Assembly: GCA_963819695.1 (NCBI GenBank)
Contig: CAWFXD010000001.1
Span: 248,001 to 312,000, forward strand
Length of the DNA: 64,000 nt
DNA from: DASZIT01 sp963819695
Lineage (GTDB): Bacteria > Actinomycetota > Acidimicrobiia > Acidimicrobiales > RAAP-2
Direction: 5' to 3'
A program made the translations under genes and the position numbers. The notes under the pieces are model-generated. The model searched no databases and was not told the origin of the DNA. It was given only the letters and a program-made list of their open reading frames with translations. Shown here piece by piece: positions 34,262 through 42,888 of this stretch (the stretch's first letter is position 1; each line of letters begins with the position of its first letter).

Positions 34262-35185
34262 ATGGCTGATCCGAATGGCGACCCGTCGGCGGTCCCGGCC
34301 CTTTCCATCCCGGCGGGCTCGAACGGGGCGCCGGCGCCGTCGGCGGCCCTTCCCGACGCCGCCATCTCCATCCAGAATGTGACCAAGTCGTTCGGTTCCC
34401 ATACCGTGCTCCAGGACATCACCTTCGACGTACCCCGGGGAAAGATCACCGCGGTGCTCGGGCCGTCGGGGACCGGGAAGTCGGTGCTGCTCAAGGTGGT
34501 GATCGGGCTGCTGAAGCCCAACAACGGCGGGGTCTACATCGACGGTGAGCTGATCTCCACCCTCAACCAGAAGAACCTGTTCCGGGTCCGGCGCAAGTTC
34601 GGGGTCCTCTTCCAGGACGGGGCGCTGTTCGGTTCCATGAACCTGTTCGAGAACATCGCCTTCCCGCTCCGGGAGCACACCAAGAAGAACGAAGGGGAGA
34701 TCCGCAAGATCGTGCACAAGAACGCCGAGCTGGTCGGGCTCATGGACCACCTCCGCAAGCTTCCCGGCGAGGTGTCGGGCGGCATGAAGAAGCGGGCCGG
34801 CTTGGCCCGGGCCCTGGTGCTCGATCCCGAGATCGTGCTGTTCGACGAGCCCGACTCCGGCCTCGACCCGGTGCGGGTGGCCTTCCTCGACGAACTGGTG
34901 CTCGACGTGCAGCGGGAGACCGGGGCCACCATCTTCATCATCACCCACAACATCCCCTCGGTGATGCGGACGGCCGACTACCTCGGGATGCTCTACCAGT
35001 CCAAGCTGGTGCGCTTCGCCCCCAAGGACGAGATGTTCGACTCGCACGACCCGGTCATCCATCAATTCCTGAACGCCGACCTCGAAGGTCCGATCGGCAT
35101 GGACGAGATGGCAGAGGGCAACGCCCCCCGCAGCACCTTCAGCGCCGAGCCGGTCGGGGTGGGAGCGCCCTCCTCCGCCGAGTGA
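34262..35185 (+). CDS. mceG: MlaF/Mkl (MceG)-type ABC transporter ATPase
   Basis: This ATPase powers the Mce importer by binding the YrbE permeases. The 307-residue protein has Walker A GPSGTGKS, the signature VSGGMKKRAGLARAL, Walker B EIVLFDEPDSGLDP and the H-loop ITHNI. MlaF-type features include FQDGALFGSMNLFEN. A disordered Pro/Ala-rich N-terminus of about 30 residues precedes it. The ATG at 34262 is chosen with GAGGATGAGGG upstream; in-frame starts at 34226 (GTG) and 34253 (ATG) are possible. In mycobacteria this gene is usually far from mce loci, whereas here it is divergent to the operon. Confidence 0.9.
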   Translation: MADPNGDPSAVPALSIPAGSNGAPAPSAALPDAAISIQNVTKSFGSHTVLQDITFDVPRGKITAVLGPSGTGKSVLLKVVIGLLKPNNGGVYIDGELISTLNQKNLFRVRRKFGVLFQDGALFGSMNLFENIAFPLREHTKKNEGEIRKIVHKNAELVGLMDHLRKLPGEVSGGMKKRAGLARALVLDPEIVLFDEPDSGLDPVRVAFLDELVLDVQRETGATIFIITHNIPSVMRTADYLGMLYQSKLVRFAPKDEMFDSHDPVIHQFLNADLEGPIGMDEMAEGNAPRSTFSAEPVGVGAPSSAE

Positions 35186-35246
35186 CCCCGTCGCCCGGAT
35201 CCGTCACCTGACCGCCGCGGCCGGAAGCGAGAGGAGTACCCGCTGG

Positions 35247-35252
35247 TAGCCT
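35247..35252 (+). promoter_or_regulatory. -10 box of a leaderless purN promoter
   Basis: TAGCCT ends 6 nt before the purN GTG. It would drive the purN-purH-folD-cupin operon. Confidence 0.55.
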
Positions 35253-35258
35253 GCGGCC

Positions 35259-35906
35259 GTGGTCGCCACTCCTTCTCCCGGCAGTGCCTCGCCGGTCGCC
35301 ATCGGGGTTCTGGTGTCGGGCAGCGGCACCATCCTCGAGGCCATCCTCGCCGCCCGGCTCCCGGTCTCGCTGGTGGTGGCCGACCGACCCTGCCGCGGGC
35401 TCGGCATCGCCAAAGCCGCCGGACTGTCCTCGTCGCTGGTCGACCGGGCCGCCTACGGCGGTTTCGGCCCCGGGTTCGACCGGCTGGCCTTCACCCGGGC
35501 GGTCGTCGACGCGCTGGTCGAACACCGGATCGACGTGGTGGTGATGGCCGGGTTCGGGACCGTCCTCGATCAGCCGATCCACACCGCCTTCCCCGGTCGG
35601 GTCCTGAACACCCATCCGGCGTTGTTGCCTGACTTCCCCGGCTGGCATGCGGTGGAGGACGCCCTCGCCGCCGGGGTGGCCGAGACCGGCACCACCGTCC
35701 ATGTGGCCACCCTGGCCATGGACGCCGGGCCCATCCTGGCCCAGGAGTCGGTCCCGGTGTTGCCGGATGACACGGTGGCGACCCTCCATGAACGGATCAA
35801 GGCGGTGGAGCGGGAGCTCTACCCGGCGACCATCCGCGCCTTCATCGACACGCTGGCGGTCCCGGTCGCCGATGAGCGAGGATCACCACTGGAGGTCACC
35901 GATTGA
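35259..35906 (+). CDS. purN: Phosphoribosylglycinamide formyltransferase
   Basis: PurN transfers a formyl group from 10-formyl-THF to GAR in purine synthesis. The 215-residue protein has GVLVSGSGTILEAIL at the N-terminus (usual form GSGSNLQAL), MAGFGTVLDQP, and the catalytic region LNTHPALLPDFPGWHAVEDALAAG with the conserved Asn and His. The distal GTTVHVATLAMDAGPI carries the catalytic Asp. It starts with a leaderless GTG, and its stop overlaps the purH TTG. Confidence 0.93.
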   Translation: MVATPSPGSASPVAIGVLVSGSGTILEAILAARLPVSLVVADRPCRGLGIAKAAGLSSSLVDRAAYGGFGPGFDRLAFTRAVVDALVEHRIDVVVMAGFGTVLDQPIHTAFPGRVLNTHPALLPDFPGWHAVEDALAAGVAETGTTVHVATLAMDAGPILAQESVPVLPDDTVATLHERIKAVERELYPATIRAFIDTLAVPVADERGSPLEVTD

Positions 35907-37435
35907 AGGCACTGCTGTCCGTATACGACAAGACGGGACTCGAGGAGCTGGCCCGCGGGCTCTCCGATCTGGGATGGGAACTGATCTCCAGCGGCGGCAC
36001 CTCCTCGGTGCTGGCCGGTGCCGGCATCCCCCACCTCGAAGTCGCCGAGTTGACGGGCGCGCCGGAGATGCTCGGTGGCCGGGTCAAGACCCTCCACCCG
36101 GTCATCGCCGGCGGGATCCTGGCCGACCGAGGCCAGCCCCAGCATCTGGCCGATCTCGAGGGCCAGGAGATCGGCCTCATCGACCTGGTGGTGTGCAACC
36201 TGTATCCGTTCCGGTCGGATCCCTCCATCGAGCTGATCGACGTGGGTGGCCCCACCATGGTGAGGGCGGCGGCCAAGAATCACGCCCATGTGGGGGTGGT
36301 CGTCGACCCCGCCGAGTACGGCGCGGTGCTGGCCGAGCTGCGAGAGCAGGGGGCGCTGTCCGATGCCACCCGGTACCGGCTGGCCCGTGACGCCTTCGCC
36401 CACACCGCCGCCTACGACGCCGCCATCGTGGGCTGGTTCGATCAGCGGGCGTCGACGACGGCCGAAACGGCGATCCTGCCCCCCACCATCCACCTCACCC
36501 TGGAGCGGGCCGGCTCGCTCCGCTACGGGGAGAATCCCCATCAGCACGGTGCCCGCTACCGGATCGCCGGCGAGCCCTCGTGGTGGGACGACGTCGTCCA
36601 GCACGGGGGCAAGGAGCTGTCCTACCTGAACCTGTTCGACGCCGACGCCGCCTGGCGGCTCGTCCACGAGCTGGCGACGGCGGGTGGGTCAGACGTGGCC
36701 GCCGCCATCATCAAACACGCCAATCCCTGCGGTGCATCGGTCGCCGACACCCTGGCCACCGCCTATCAGCGCGCCCTCGACGGCGACCGGCTGTCGGCGT
36801 TCGGAGGGATCGTCGCCCTCGGGGGACCGGTCACCGTGGCGGTGGCCGAGGAGATCGGCGAGGGCCCCCAGGCCGATGTGATCATCGCCCCGTCCTACGA
36901 CGAGGACGCGCTGGCCCTGCTGTCGTCGAAGCGGAAGGCCACCCGCCTGCTGTCGGCGCCGGCGCCCGAGCCCATCGTGCGCCAGTACCGGGGGCTGGGA
37001 TCGAGCGTGCTCGTCCAGGACGCCGACCGCTTCCTGCTGGACCCGTCGACCTGGGAGGTGGCCACCACCACCCGGCCGACCGACGCCCAGTGGCGGGATC
37101 TGGCCCTGGCCTGGAAGGTCTGCGCCCGCACCACCTCCAACGCCATCGCCATCGTGGGCGACGGCCAGGCGGTGGGCATCGGGGCCGGCCAGTCGTCGCG
37201 GGTGGTGGCGGCCGAGATTGCGGTGTCCAAGGCGGGAGCCCGGGCCGGGGGGGCGGCGGCGGCCAGCGACGCCTTCTTCCCGTTTCCCGACGGCCTCGAG
37301 GTGCTCGCCGAGGCGGGGGTGGCGGCGGTGGTGCAACCCGGGGGCTCCATCCGGGACGGCGAGGTGACGGCGGCCGCCGATGCCGCCGGGGTGGCCCTGG
37401 TCATGGCGGGTGGCGAACGCCACTTCCGGCACTGA
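35903..37435 (+). CDS. purH: AICAR transformylase/IMP cyclohydrolase
   Basis: PurH catalyses the last two steps of IMP synthesis. The 510-residue protein has the N-terminal cyclohydrolase domain (SVYDKTGLEELARGL, GGRVKTLHP) and the AICAR transformylase domain (RYGENPHQHGA, IIKHANPCGAS with the catalytic Lys-His pair, LSAFGGIVAL). The start is TTG, overlapping the purN stop as TTGA, with GGAGGT placed 6 bases upstream. No ATG or GTG fits the N-terminus. Confidence 0.96.
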   Translation: MKALLSVYDKTGLEELARGLSDLGWELISSGGTSSVLAGAGIPHLEVAELTGAPEMLGGRVKTLHPVIAGGILADRGQPQHLADLEGQEIGLIDLVVCNLYPFRSDPSIELIDVGGPTMVRAAAKNHAHVGVVVDPAEYGAVLAELREQGALSDATRYRLARDAFAHTAAYDAAIVGWFDQRASTTAETAILPPTIHLTLERAGSLRYGENPHQHGARYRIAGEPSWWDDVVQHGGKELSYLNLFDADAAWRLVHELATAGGSDVAAAIIKHANPCGASVADTLATAYQRALDGDRLSAFGGIVALGGPVTVAVAEEIGEGPQADVIIAPSYDEDALALLSSKRKATRLLSAPAPEPIVRQYRGLGSSVLVQDADRFLLDPSTWEVATTTRPTDAQWRDLALAWKVCARTTSNAIAIVGDGQAVGIGAGQSSRVVAAEIAVSKAGARAGGAAAASDAFFPFPDGLEVLAEAGVAAVVQPGGSIRDGEVTAAADAAGVALVMAGGERHFRH

Positions 37436-37443
37436 GGATTCCG

Positions 37444-38299
37444 GTGGCCGCCACCTTGCTCGACGGCGAGCGGCTCGCCGCCCGGATCCGGGCCGAAGTG
37501 ACCGATCGGGTCGCGAGGTTGGCCGCCGCCGGGGTGACGGTGGGGCTGGGGACCATCCTGGTGGGGGACGACGGCCCGAGCTCGCGGTACGTGGCCATGA
37601 AGCATGCCGACTGCGCCGAGGTCGGGATCTTCTCCGCCCATGAGCACCTGCCGGCCGACGTCTCCCAGATCGGAGCTCGAGGCGGTGGTGGCCCGGTTCA
37701 ACGCCGACCCTCGGATCCACGCCTATCTGGTCCAGCTCCCGTTGCCCGACGGGCTCGACGAGGAGCGGGTTCTGCTGGCGGTGGACCCCGACAAGGATGT
37801 CGACGGGCTCCATCCGGTGAATCTCGGGCGGCTGGTCATGGGGGCCCCCGGCCCGCTGCCGTGCACCCCGGCCGGGATCGTCGAGCTGCTGGCGGCCAAC
37901 GACGTGCCGGTGGAGGGCAAGCATGTGGTGGTCATCGGGCGGGGACTTACCATCGGGCGCCCGCTGGCCCTGTTGTTGGCCATGAAGCGACCGGGCTGCA
38001 ACGCCGCGGTCACCGTCGTCCACACCGGCGTCGAGGACATGGCCGGACTGGTGGTCCAAGCCGACGTGGTGGTGGCGGCGGCCGGTCGTGCCGGTCTGGT
38101 GACCAAGGAGATGGTCAAACCGGGTGCCGCGGTGGTGGGTGCCGGTACCTCCTGGGAGGGGAAGAAGCTGCTGTCGGACGTCGACGAGTCGGTCGCCGAG
38201 GTGGCGGGGTGGATCACCCCCCGCATCGGCGGGGTCGGTCCGATGACCCGCGCCATGTTGCTGCGCAACACCGTGCGCGCCGCCGAGCGGGCGTCGTGA
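37444..38299 (+). CDS. folD: FolD, methylene-THF dehydrogenase/cyclohydrolase (apparent frameshift at 37669)
   Basis: FolD interconverts 5,10-methylene-THF and 10-formyl-THF, making the formyl donor used by PurN and PurH next to it. The N-terminal part reads LLDGERLAARIRAEV and SSRYVAMKHADC (catalytic Tyr and Lys) in frame 1. After LPADVSQ one extra A at 37669 breaks the frame. The rest (SELEAVVARFNAD, VDGLHPVNLGRL, PCTPAGIVELL, VVIGRGLTIGRPLALLL, GGVGPMTRAML) continues in frame 2. Repaired length is 284 residues, normal for the family. The start is a GTG 8 bases after purH. Confidence 0.9.
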
Positions 38300-38670
38300 G
38301 CGTGGTCGGTCCCTCCGCGGTTCCCGAGACCGACCACCGGCCGTGGGGGAGCTATACGGTGCTCGATGACGCCGGGACCCACAAGGTGAAGCGGATGACC
38401 GTGCTCCCGGGAAAACGCCTGAGCTATCAGCGCCACGCCCGACGATCGGAACACTGGTTCATCGTCACCGGTACCGCCCGGGTCACCCTGGACGGGGTCG
38501 AGGCCGAGTACGCCGCCGGCCAGTCGGTGGACATCCCGGTGGGCACCGCTCACCGGATCGGGAACCCCACCGCCACCGAGCTGGTCTTCGTGGAAGTCCA
38601 GCACGGCGAGTACTTCGGGGAGGACGACATCGTCCGGCTGGAGGACGACTACGGCCGGCTGGACACCTGA
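38296..38670 (+). CDS. Cupin protein related to mannose-6-phosphate isomerase type II
   Basis: The 124-residue protein is a single cupin domain like the C-terminal half of bifunctional mannose-phosphate guanylyltransferase/isomerase. It contains RPWGSYTVLDD, PGKRLSYQRHARRSEHWFIV (metal-binding His residues), GQSVDIPVGTAHRIGNP and ELVFVEVQHGEYFGEDDIVR. It may isomerise fructose 6-phosphate and mannose 6-phosphate; its short form without a nucleotidyltransferase leaves this open. The GTG overlaps the folD stop, so it is the last gene of the operon. Confidence 0.83.
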   Translation: MSVVGPSAVPETDHRPWGSYTVLDDAGTHKVKRMTVLPGKRLSYQRHARRSEHWFIVTGTARVTLDGVEAEYAAGQSVDIPVGTAHRIGNPTATELVFVEVQHGEYFGEDDIVRLEDDYGRLDT

Positions 38671-38770
38671 CCGGTCCGGCCGATGGCCGGACCCGCCTCC
38701 GGCGAGCACCGATCCGGCGCCACTAGGGTGAGGCCGCCCACGGAAACCGGGCACGAGTGGGGGGTGTCGA

Positions 38771-39610
38771 GTGGCTGCACACTGGGTTTCACCGTCGGGG
38801 CCGGCGGACCCGAGACGGCCTTGGCGCGGCTCCCGCATCGGCGGGTCGGCGGCAGGCGCCGCGCTGGCGATGGGCGCTCTCACCCTCTCACTGTCGTTGG
38901 CGACCCCGGCGTCGGCGACCACCACCACCACCGTCCCGGTCACCACCACCACCGTCCCGGTCACCACCACCACGACCACCACGACCACCTCCACCACCAC
39001 CACCACCACGGTGCCGAAGACCACCACCACCACGACGGTGCCGAAGACGACCACCACGGTGCCGAAGACGACCACCACGACCACCACGCCGAAGAAGACC
39101 AGCCGCGGGCTGAGCGGTGCCGCGGTGGGTCTGATCATCGTCGCCATCGTGGTGGTGCTGGCCGTGATCCTGCTGCTGGTCGTCCTCAGCCGCCGGAGGC
39201 GACAACAGGCGCAGGCGGCATGGCGGCGGTCGGTGCTGCCGGCGGTGAGCGACGCCCATCTGGCCCGCGACGCGCTGCTGTCTCCCAACGCCATGTCCGA
39301 CGACCCCGAGCTCCGGGGTTCGGTGGAGGTGCTGTCGGAGCGATCTGCCCGCGCCCTCGAGCAAGCCGCCCTCAACGCGCCGGACGAGGTGGGCCAGAAT
39401 GCCGCCAACTCGGTGGCCCGTTCCCTCCGCGGCCTGGCCTTCGCGGTCGAGGCCGACCGTCTCCTCCGACACGGTGCCGGCGCTCCCACCGGAGCGCAAT
39501 TGGCCGAGGCCGACGAGGCGCGCCGCTCCCGCCTCGCCGAGCTCGACAGCGCGCTGTCCCGCCTCTCGGCCCACCTCGGCGCGCCGTCGTCCAGGCGCCA
39601 CGTCGGCTGA
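38771..39610 (+). CDS. Membrane protein with Thr-rich extracytoplasmic stalk
   Basis: I do not recognise a family. The 279-residue protein has a signal-like N-terminus ending in ATPASA near residue 49. A 60-residue Thr/Pro/Val/Lys stalk follows (many TTTT runs and VPK units). One membrane helix (LIIVAIVVVLAVILLLVVL) and a basic stop-transfer lead into a 135-residue cytosolic helical domain rich in Ala and Arg. The stalk is probably O-glycosylated if exported. The GTG at 38771 follows a G-rich stretch; TAGGGT at 38724 may be its -10 box. Confidence 0.7.
   Translation: MAAHWVSPSGPADPRRPWRGSRIGGSAAGAALAMGALTLSLSLATPASATTTTTVPVTTTTVPVTTTTTTTTTSTTTTTTVPKTTTTTTVPKTTTTVPKTTTTTTTPKKTSRGLSGAAVGLIIVAIVVVLAVILLLVVLSRRRRQQAQAAWRRSVLPAVSDAHLARDALLSPNAMSDDPELRGSVEVLSERSARALEQAALNAPDEVGQNAANSVARSLRGLAFAVEADRLLRHGAGAPTGAQLAEADEARRSRLAELDSALSRLSAHLGAPSSRRHVG
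38917..39090 (+). repeat. ACC-rich low-complexity coding stretch
   Basis: Runs of ACC codons broken by GTCCCG and GTGCCGAAG units encode the Thr-rich stalk. Repeats of this kind can change in length by slippage without a frame loss only in multiples of three. Confidence 0.75.
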
Positions 39611-39660
39611 AGGTTGCCGCGGCCCGGTGGCCGCTCGAGCTTCTGATCTGGCGCCCGCAG

Positions 39661-39666
39661 TAGGAT
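39661..39666 (+). promoter_or_regulatory. -10 box of a leaderless metF promoter
   Basis: TAGGAT ends 9 nt before the metF ATG, with no ribosome binding site. Confidence 0.45.
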
Positions 39667-39675
39667 GCCTGGGTT

Positions 39676-40539
39676 ATGACCCGGATCGCCGACCTGTTGT
39701 CGAAAGGGCCGACCTACTCCTTCGAGTTCTTCCCGCCCAAGAACGATGCCGAACAGGCCACCCTGGTGAAGACCCTGCGCGATCTCGAGCCGCTGGGGCC
39801 GTCTTTTGTGTCGGTCACCTATCGGGGCGGAGCCGAGTCGCGACAGCGGACCTACGACCTGGTGACCGGCATGCTGCGCACCACCACCCTGGTGCCGATG
39901 GCCCACCTGATCTGTGTGGCCCACACCCGATTGGAACTGGCCGAGATCCTGATCGCCTACCGCAAGGCCGGGGTGGAGAACCTGATGGCGCTGGGTGGGG
40001 ACCCCCCCGCCGACCCGACCGAAGGGGTGGGAGAGCTCCCCCACGCCTCCGAGTTGGTCGAGCTGGCCCACGCCATCGGTGGCTTCTCCATCGGGGTGGC
40101 GGCCCAGCCGGCCGGCCATCCCCTGTCCCCGGACCTGGAGTTCGACCGGGACCGGCTGGCCGAGAAGCTGCGGCTGGCCGACTTCGGCGTCACCCAGTTC
40201 TTCTTCGAGGCCCAGGAGTACACCCGCCTGGTGGCCGATCTCGCCGCCCGGGGCGTGGACACCCCGGTGCTTCCCGGGATCATGCCGGTGACCAACCTCA
40301 AGTCCGTCCCCCGGATGGCCACCATGGGGGCGGCGGTGCCGCCTTGGATGGTGGACCGGTTGGAGCAGGCCGACCGGAGCGGGGGAGCCGACGCCGTCCG
40401 GGACGAAGGAGTCGCCATCGCCACCGAACTCTGCCGGAAGCTGCTCGACGCCGGGGTGCCGGGGCTGCACTTCTATACGCTCAACCGGTCGAGCGCCACC
40501 CGCGAGATCTACCGGGCACTGGGCCTCGGTACGTCGTAG
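39676..40539 (+). CDS. metF: Methylenetetrahydrofolate reductase
   Basis: MetF reduces 5,10-methylene-THF to 5-methyl-THF for methionine synthesis, using FAD. The 287-residue TIM-barrel protein starts with YSFEFFPPKNDAE (catalytic Glu), then FVSVTYRGGAESR, HLICVAHTRLEL, NLMALGGDPP (usual LRGD variant), FSIGVAAQPAGHP, and ITQFFFEA-like VTQFFFEAQEY with LPGIMPVTN. The Asp of the usual ALRGD motif is retained as GGD. The gene stands alone between two other promoters and links to the folate genes upstream. Confidence 0.94.
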   Translation: MTRIADLLSKGPTYSFEFFPPKNDAEQATLVKTLRDLEPLGPSFVSVTYRGGAESRQRTYDLVTGMLRTTTLVPMAHLICVAHTRLELAEILIAYRKAGVENLMALGGDPPADPTEGVGELPHASELVELAHAIGGFSIGVAAQPAGHPLSPDLEFDRDRLAEKLRLADFGVTQFFFEAQEYTRLVADLAARGVDTPVLPGIMPVTNLKSVPRMATMGAAVPPWMVDRLEQADRSGGADAVRDEGVAIATELCRKLLDAGVPGLHFYTLNRSSATREIYRALGLGTS

Positions 40540-40875
40540 CCGGGCCAAGAGCCACGACCTGATTGTCGGCCGCGACACCTGCTCGCCCGTAACCTTGAGC
40601 AACCTCGCTCAGGTCCCTCCCTTTGGAGTCTTCCGGATGCCAGCCTGCAGGCAATCGGCGCCCTGGGACTTCCACACGGCAGGATGTAGGCGAGTCCGAC
40701 GACGCCTGGGCCACGCTGGCCGACTCCGAGGGCGGATCCGAACCTATGTCATCGATCGTCATCTCCACGAACATCTGCCGCCATCGCCAGCCAGGTTGGC
40801 CGATGTCGGAGGTGGGGCTGGTCACCAGTCGCTGCCGCTGGCGAGCCCCATGGGCAGCGCCGATATGCTCAGTTC
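40540..40875. other. 336-base intergenic region without a convincing gene
   Basis: Short open frames exist on both strands but none resembles a protein. TAACCT at 40590 looks like a -10 box, followed at once by a small inverted repeat (TTGAGC, then GCTCAGG, at 40595-40613). The icd -10 box is at the right end. It could hold a small RNA or a degraded gene. Confidence 0.45.
40864..40869 (+). promoter_or_regulatory. -10 box of a leaderless icd promoter
   Basis: TATGCT ends 6 nt before the icd ATG. Confidence 0.55.
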
Positions 40876-42072
40876 ATGGCTGAACTCGTCTCCCTCAGCG
40901 CCGACGGCGTGCTCCACGTGCCCGAAGAGCCCATCATCCCGTTCATCGAAGGTGACGGCACCGGTGTCGATATCTGGCCGGCGGCCAAGCTGGTGCTCGA
41001 TGCCGCCGCCGCCAAGCACGGAAAGGCGGTCGCCTGGAAGGAAGTGCTGGCCGGGCAGAAGGCGTTCGACCAGACCGGGAATTGGCTTCCCGACGAGACG
41101 GTGGAGACCTTCCGCACCCACCTGATCGGCATCAAGGGCCCGCTGACCACACCGGTGGGCGGGGGCATCCGATCGCTGAATGTCGCCCTCCGCCAGATCC
41201 TCGACCTCTATGTCTGCCTCCGCCCGGTGCGCTGGTTCCAAGGGGTGCCCTCGCCGGTACTCCACCCCGAGCAGGTGGACATGGTGATCTTCCGGGAGAA
41301 CACCGAGGACATCTATGCCGGTCTGGAGGCTGAGGCGTACACCCCGGAGGCGGCCAAACTGTCGGCCTTCCTCCAGGACGAGATGGGATGGACCATCCGG
41401 GAGGGTTCGGGCATCGGCATCAAGCCGATCTCCGAGCTGGGCTCCAAACGGCTGATCCGGGCGGCCATCAAGTACGCCCTGGACCACGGCCGGGAGAGCG
41501 TAACCATGGTCCACAAGGGGAACATCCAGAAGTTCACCGAAGGGGCGTTCCGAAACTGGGGATACGAACTGGTCAAAGAGGAGTTCGCCGACGTGGCCGT
41601 CGGGTGGGACGACTGCGGAGGAAAGCCGGACGGCAAGCTGCTGGTGAAGGACAACATCGCCGACATCACCCTCCAGCAGGTGCTGACCCGCCCGACCGAC
41701 TTCGACGTCATCGCCACCACCAACCTCAATGGCGACTACCTGTCCGACGCGCTGGCCGCTCAGGTCGGCGGGATCGGCATCGCCCCGGGCGGCAACATCA
41801 ACTACGTCACCGGCCACGGCATCTTCGAAGCGACCCACGGCACCGCTCCCAAGTACGCCGGGCAGGACAAGGTCAATCCCGGGTCATTGCTGCTTTCCGG
41901 CGTGATGATGTACGAGCACCTGGGCTGGATCGAAGCCGCCGCCGACATCGTGCGGGCATTGGAGGCCACCATCGCCGACAAGGTGGTCACCTATGACTTC
42001 GCCCGATTGATGGAGGGGGCCACCGAGGTCAAGACGTCGGAGTTCGCCGCCGCGATCGTCGACCACCTGTAG
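40876..42072 (+). CDS. icd: NADP-dependent isocitrate dehydrogenase
   Basis: Icd decarboxylates isocitrate to 2-oxoglutarate. The 398-residue protein is the Escherichia-type homodimeric enzyme. It has PFIEGDGTGVDIWP, TTPVGGGIRSLNVALRQ with the phosphorylatable serine position, RENTEDIYAGLE, MVHKGNIQKFTEGAF, and HGTAPKYAGQDKVNPGS. The Lys-Tyr pair in APKYAG is the NADP-specificity determinant. The start ATG follows a TATGCT box with no leader. It lies near mdh and upstream of the sdh genes. Confidence 0.96.
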   Translation: MAELVSLSADGVLHVPEEPIIPFIEGDGTGVDIWPAAKLVLDAAAAKHGKAVAWKEVLAGQKAFDQTGNWLPDETVETFRTHLIGIKGPLTTPVGGGIRSLNVALRQILDLYVCLRPVRWFQGVPSPVLHPEQVDMVIFRENTEDIYAGLEAEAYTPEAAKLSAFLQDEMGWTIREGSGIGIKPISELGSKRLIRAAIKYALDHGRESVTMVHKGNIQKFTEGAFRNWGYELVKEEFADVAVGWDDCGGKPDGKLLVKDNIADITLQQVLTRPTDFDVIATTNLNGDYLSDALAAQVGGIGIAPGGNINYVTGHGIFEATHGTAPKYAGQDKVNPGSLLLSGVMMYEHLGWIEAAADIVRALEATIADKVVTYDFARLMEGATEVKTSEFAAAIVDHL

Positions 42073-42116
42073 CCAGAGCCGGAGACAGGCGTTGGCTTGA
42101 GCCTTCGGCGCGAACG

Positions 42117-42533
42117 CTATCCGGGGTTCGCGAACTCGACACCGAGTTGTCGGTAGATCGGCTCGGCCCGACGATCGAGGGTCAGGAGCGTCGCTCCCGC
42201 ATGGCGGACGGTGACGGCGATCAATGCGTCATAGGCGGCACCACCCGCGATGTCGGCGAGGCCCACTTCTGTCAGCAGTTCCCTGTACGTCTCTGCCGGC
42301 AACGTCAGCACCGGGTCTCGACAAATGTCGACAATCAAGGCGGCGGCGTCCGACGCGCCCAACCGGTAACCCGCGGGAATCCGGGTGAGGACCGAGTAGC
42401 TCTCGATGGCGACATGGGCCGGTATCCGGGGGAGCGATGCCATCACCGCCCTCGTGGTGTCGTGGTGCTCATGTCCCTGAATCAGAGCCGGCACCACCAC
42501 GCTGGTGTCGACCGCGAAGGTCGCCAATGTCAT
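42117..42533 (-). CDS. vapC: VapC-family PIN-domain toxin
   Basis: A 138-residue PIN-domain ribonuclease toxin. The acidic catalytic residues are visible: Asp9 in FAVDTSV, Glu44 in HVAIESYSVL, Asp102 in AAYDALI and Asp120 in LLTLDRR. VapC toxins cleave tRNA or rRNA and are held inactive by their partner. The gene lies 6 bases after the antitoxin gene on the same strand. The pair is inserted between icd and mdh, two TCA genes on the other strand, which suggests acquisition. Confidence 0.9.
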   Translation of the reverse strand: MTLATFAVDTSVVVPALIQGHEHHDTTRAVMASLPRIPAHVAIESYSVLTRIPAGYRLGASDAAALIVDICRDPVLTLPAETYRELLTEVGLADIAGGAAYDALIAVTVRHAGATLLTLDRRAEPIYRQLGVEFANPG

Positions 42534-42539
42534 GACCGC

Positions 42540-42794
42540 CTATTGACGAAGCTGTTCAACGATCGATCGCACGTCGTCATCGGTCAGCGGTGGACCGTGA
42601 TCGGCGCCGTTCACCGGAACCGCCACCAGCACGCCATCGTGTCGCTCGAGGCGCACTTCTTGTGGAGCCGGTTCGATCTCGACCCGACCGTCACGGAGGG
42701 CGACGCTGATCTCCCGCCCCGGGCCAAGACCGGCGGCCTCCCGCATCGACTTGGGGATCACAATCCGTCCGGCTTTGTCGATGGTAGTAATCAT
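42540..42794 (-). CDS. vapB: AbrB/VapB-type antitoxin
   Basis: The 84-residue antitoxin has an N-terminal SpoVT-AbrB swapped-hairpin DNA-binding domain (TTIDKAGRIVIPKSMREAAGL) and a C-terminal tail (GPPLTDDDVRSIVEQLRQ) likely to block the VapC active site. It starts with a leaderless ATG 6 nt after TAGAAT. A palindrome that overlaps the promoter is the probable autoregulatory site. Confidence 0.9.
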   Translation of the reverse strand: MITTIDKAGRIVIPKSMREAAGLGPGREISVALRDGRVEIEPAPQEVRLERHDGVLVAVPVNGADHGPPLTDDDVRSIVEQLRQ

Positions 42795-42795
42795 G

Positions 42796-42824
42796 GCATA
42801 ATTCTACCATAAAAATGGTAAAAT
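42796..42824 (-). promoter_or_regulatory. vapBC promoter and operator palindrome
   Basis: On the minus strand TAGAAT lies 6 nt before the vapB ATG. Just upstream, TACCAT-AAAA-ATGGTA (42805-42820) is a perfect 6-bp inverted repeat overlapping the promoter. A further ATGGTA lies at 42781. The patch is strikingly AT-rich for this genome. Confidence 0.65.
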
Positions 42825-42876
42825 GGTCTGCGGTAACCGGGCCGGTCCTGGTTCGCTCATTCCCAGGCTCCCCAGG

Positions 42877-42882
42877 TAGCCT
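42877..42882 (+). promoter_or_regulatory. -10 box of a leaderless mdh promoter
   Basis: TAGCCT ends 6 nt before the mdh ATG. Confidence 0.55.
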
Positions 42883-42888
42883 CATCGC

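Noticed and set aside
37723..40602. 959-codon minus-strand open frame across folD, cupin, Thr-rich gene and metF
   Set aside because: It crosses several clear plus-strand genes and includes runs of Val-Val from the complement of ACC repeats; not a real gene.
40595..40883. Short open frames in the metF-icd spacer
   Set aside because: Their translations resemble no protein, and the three candidate frames conflict with each other.
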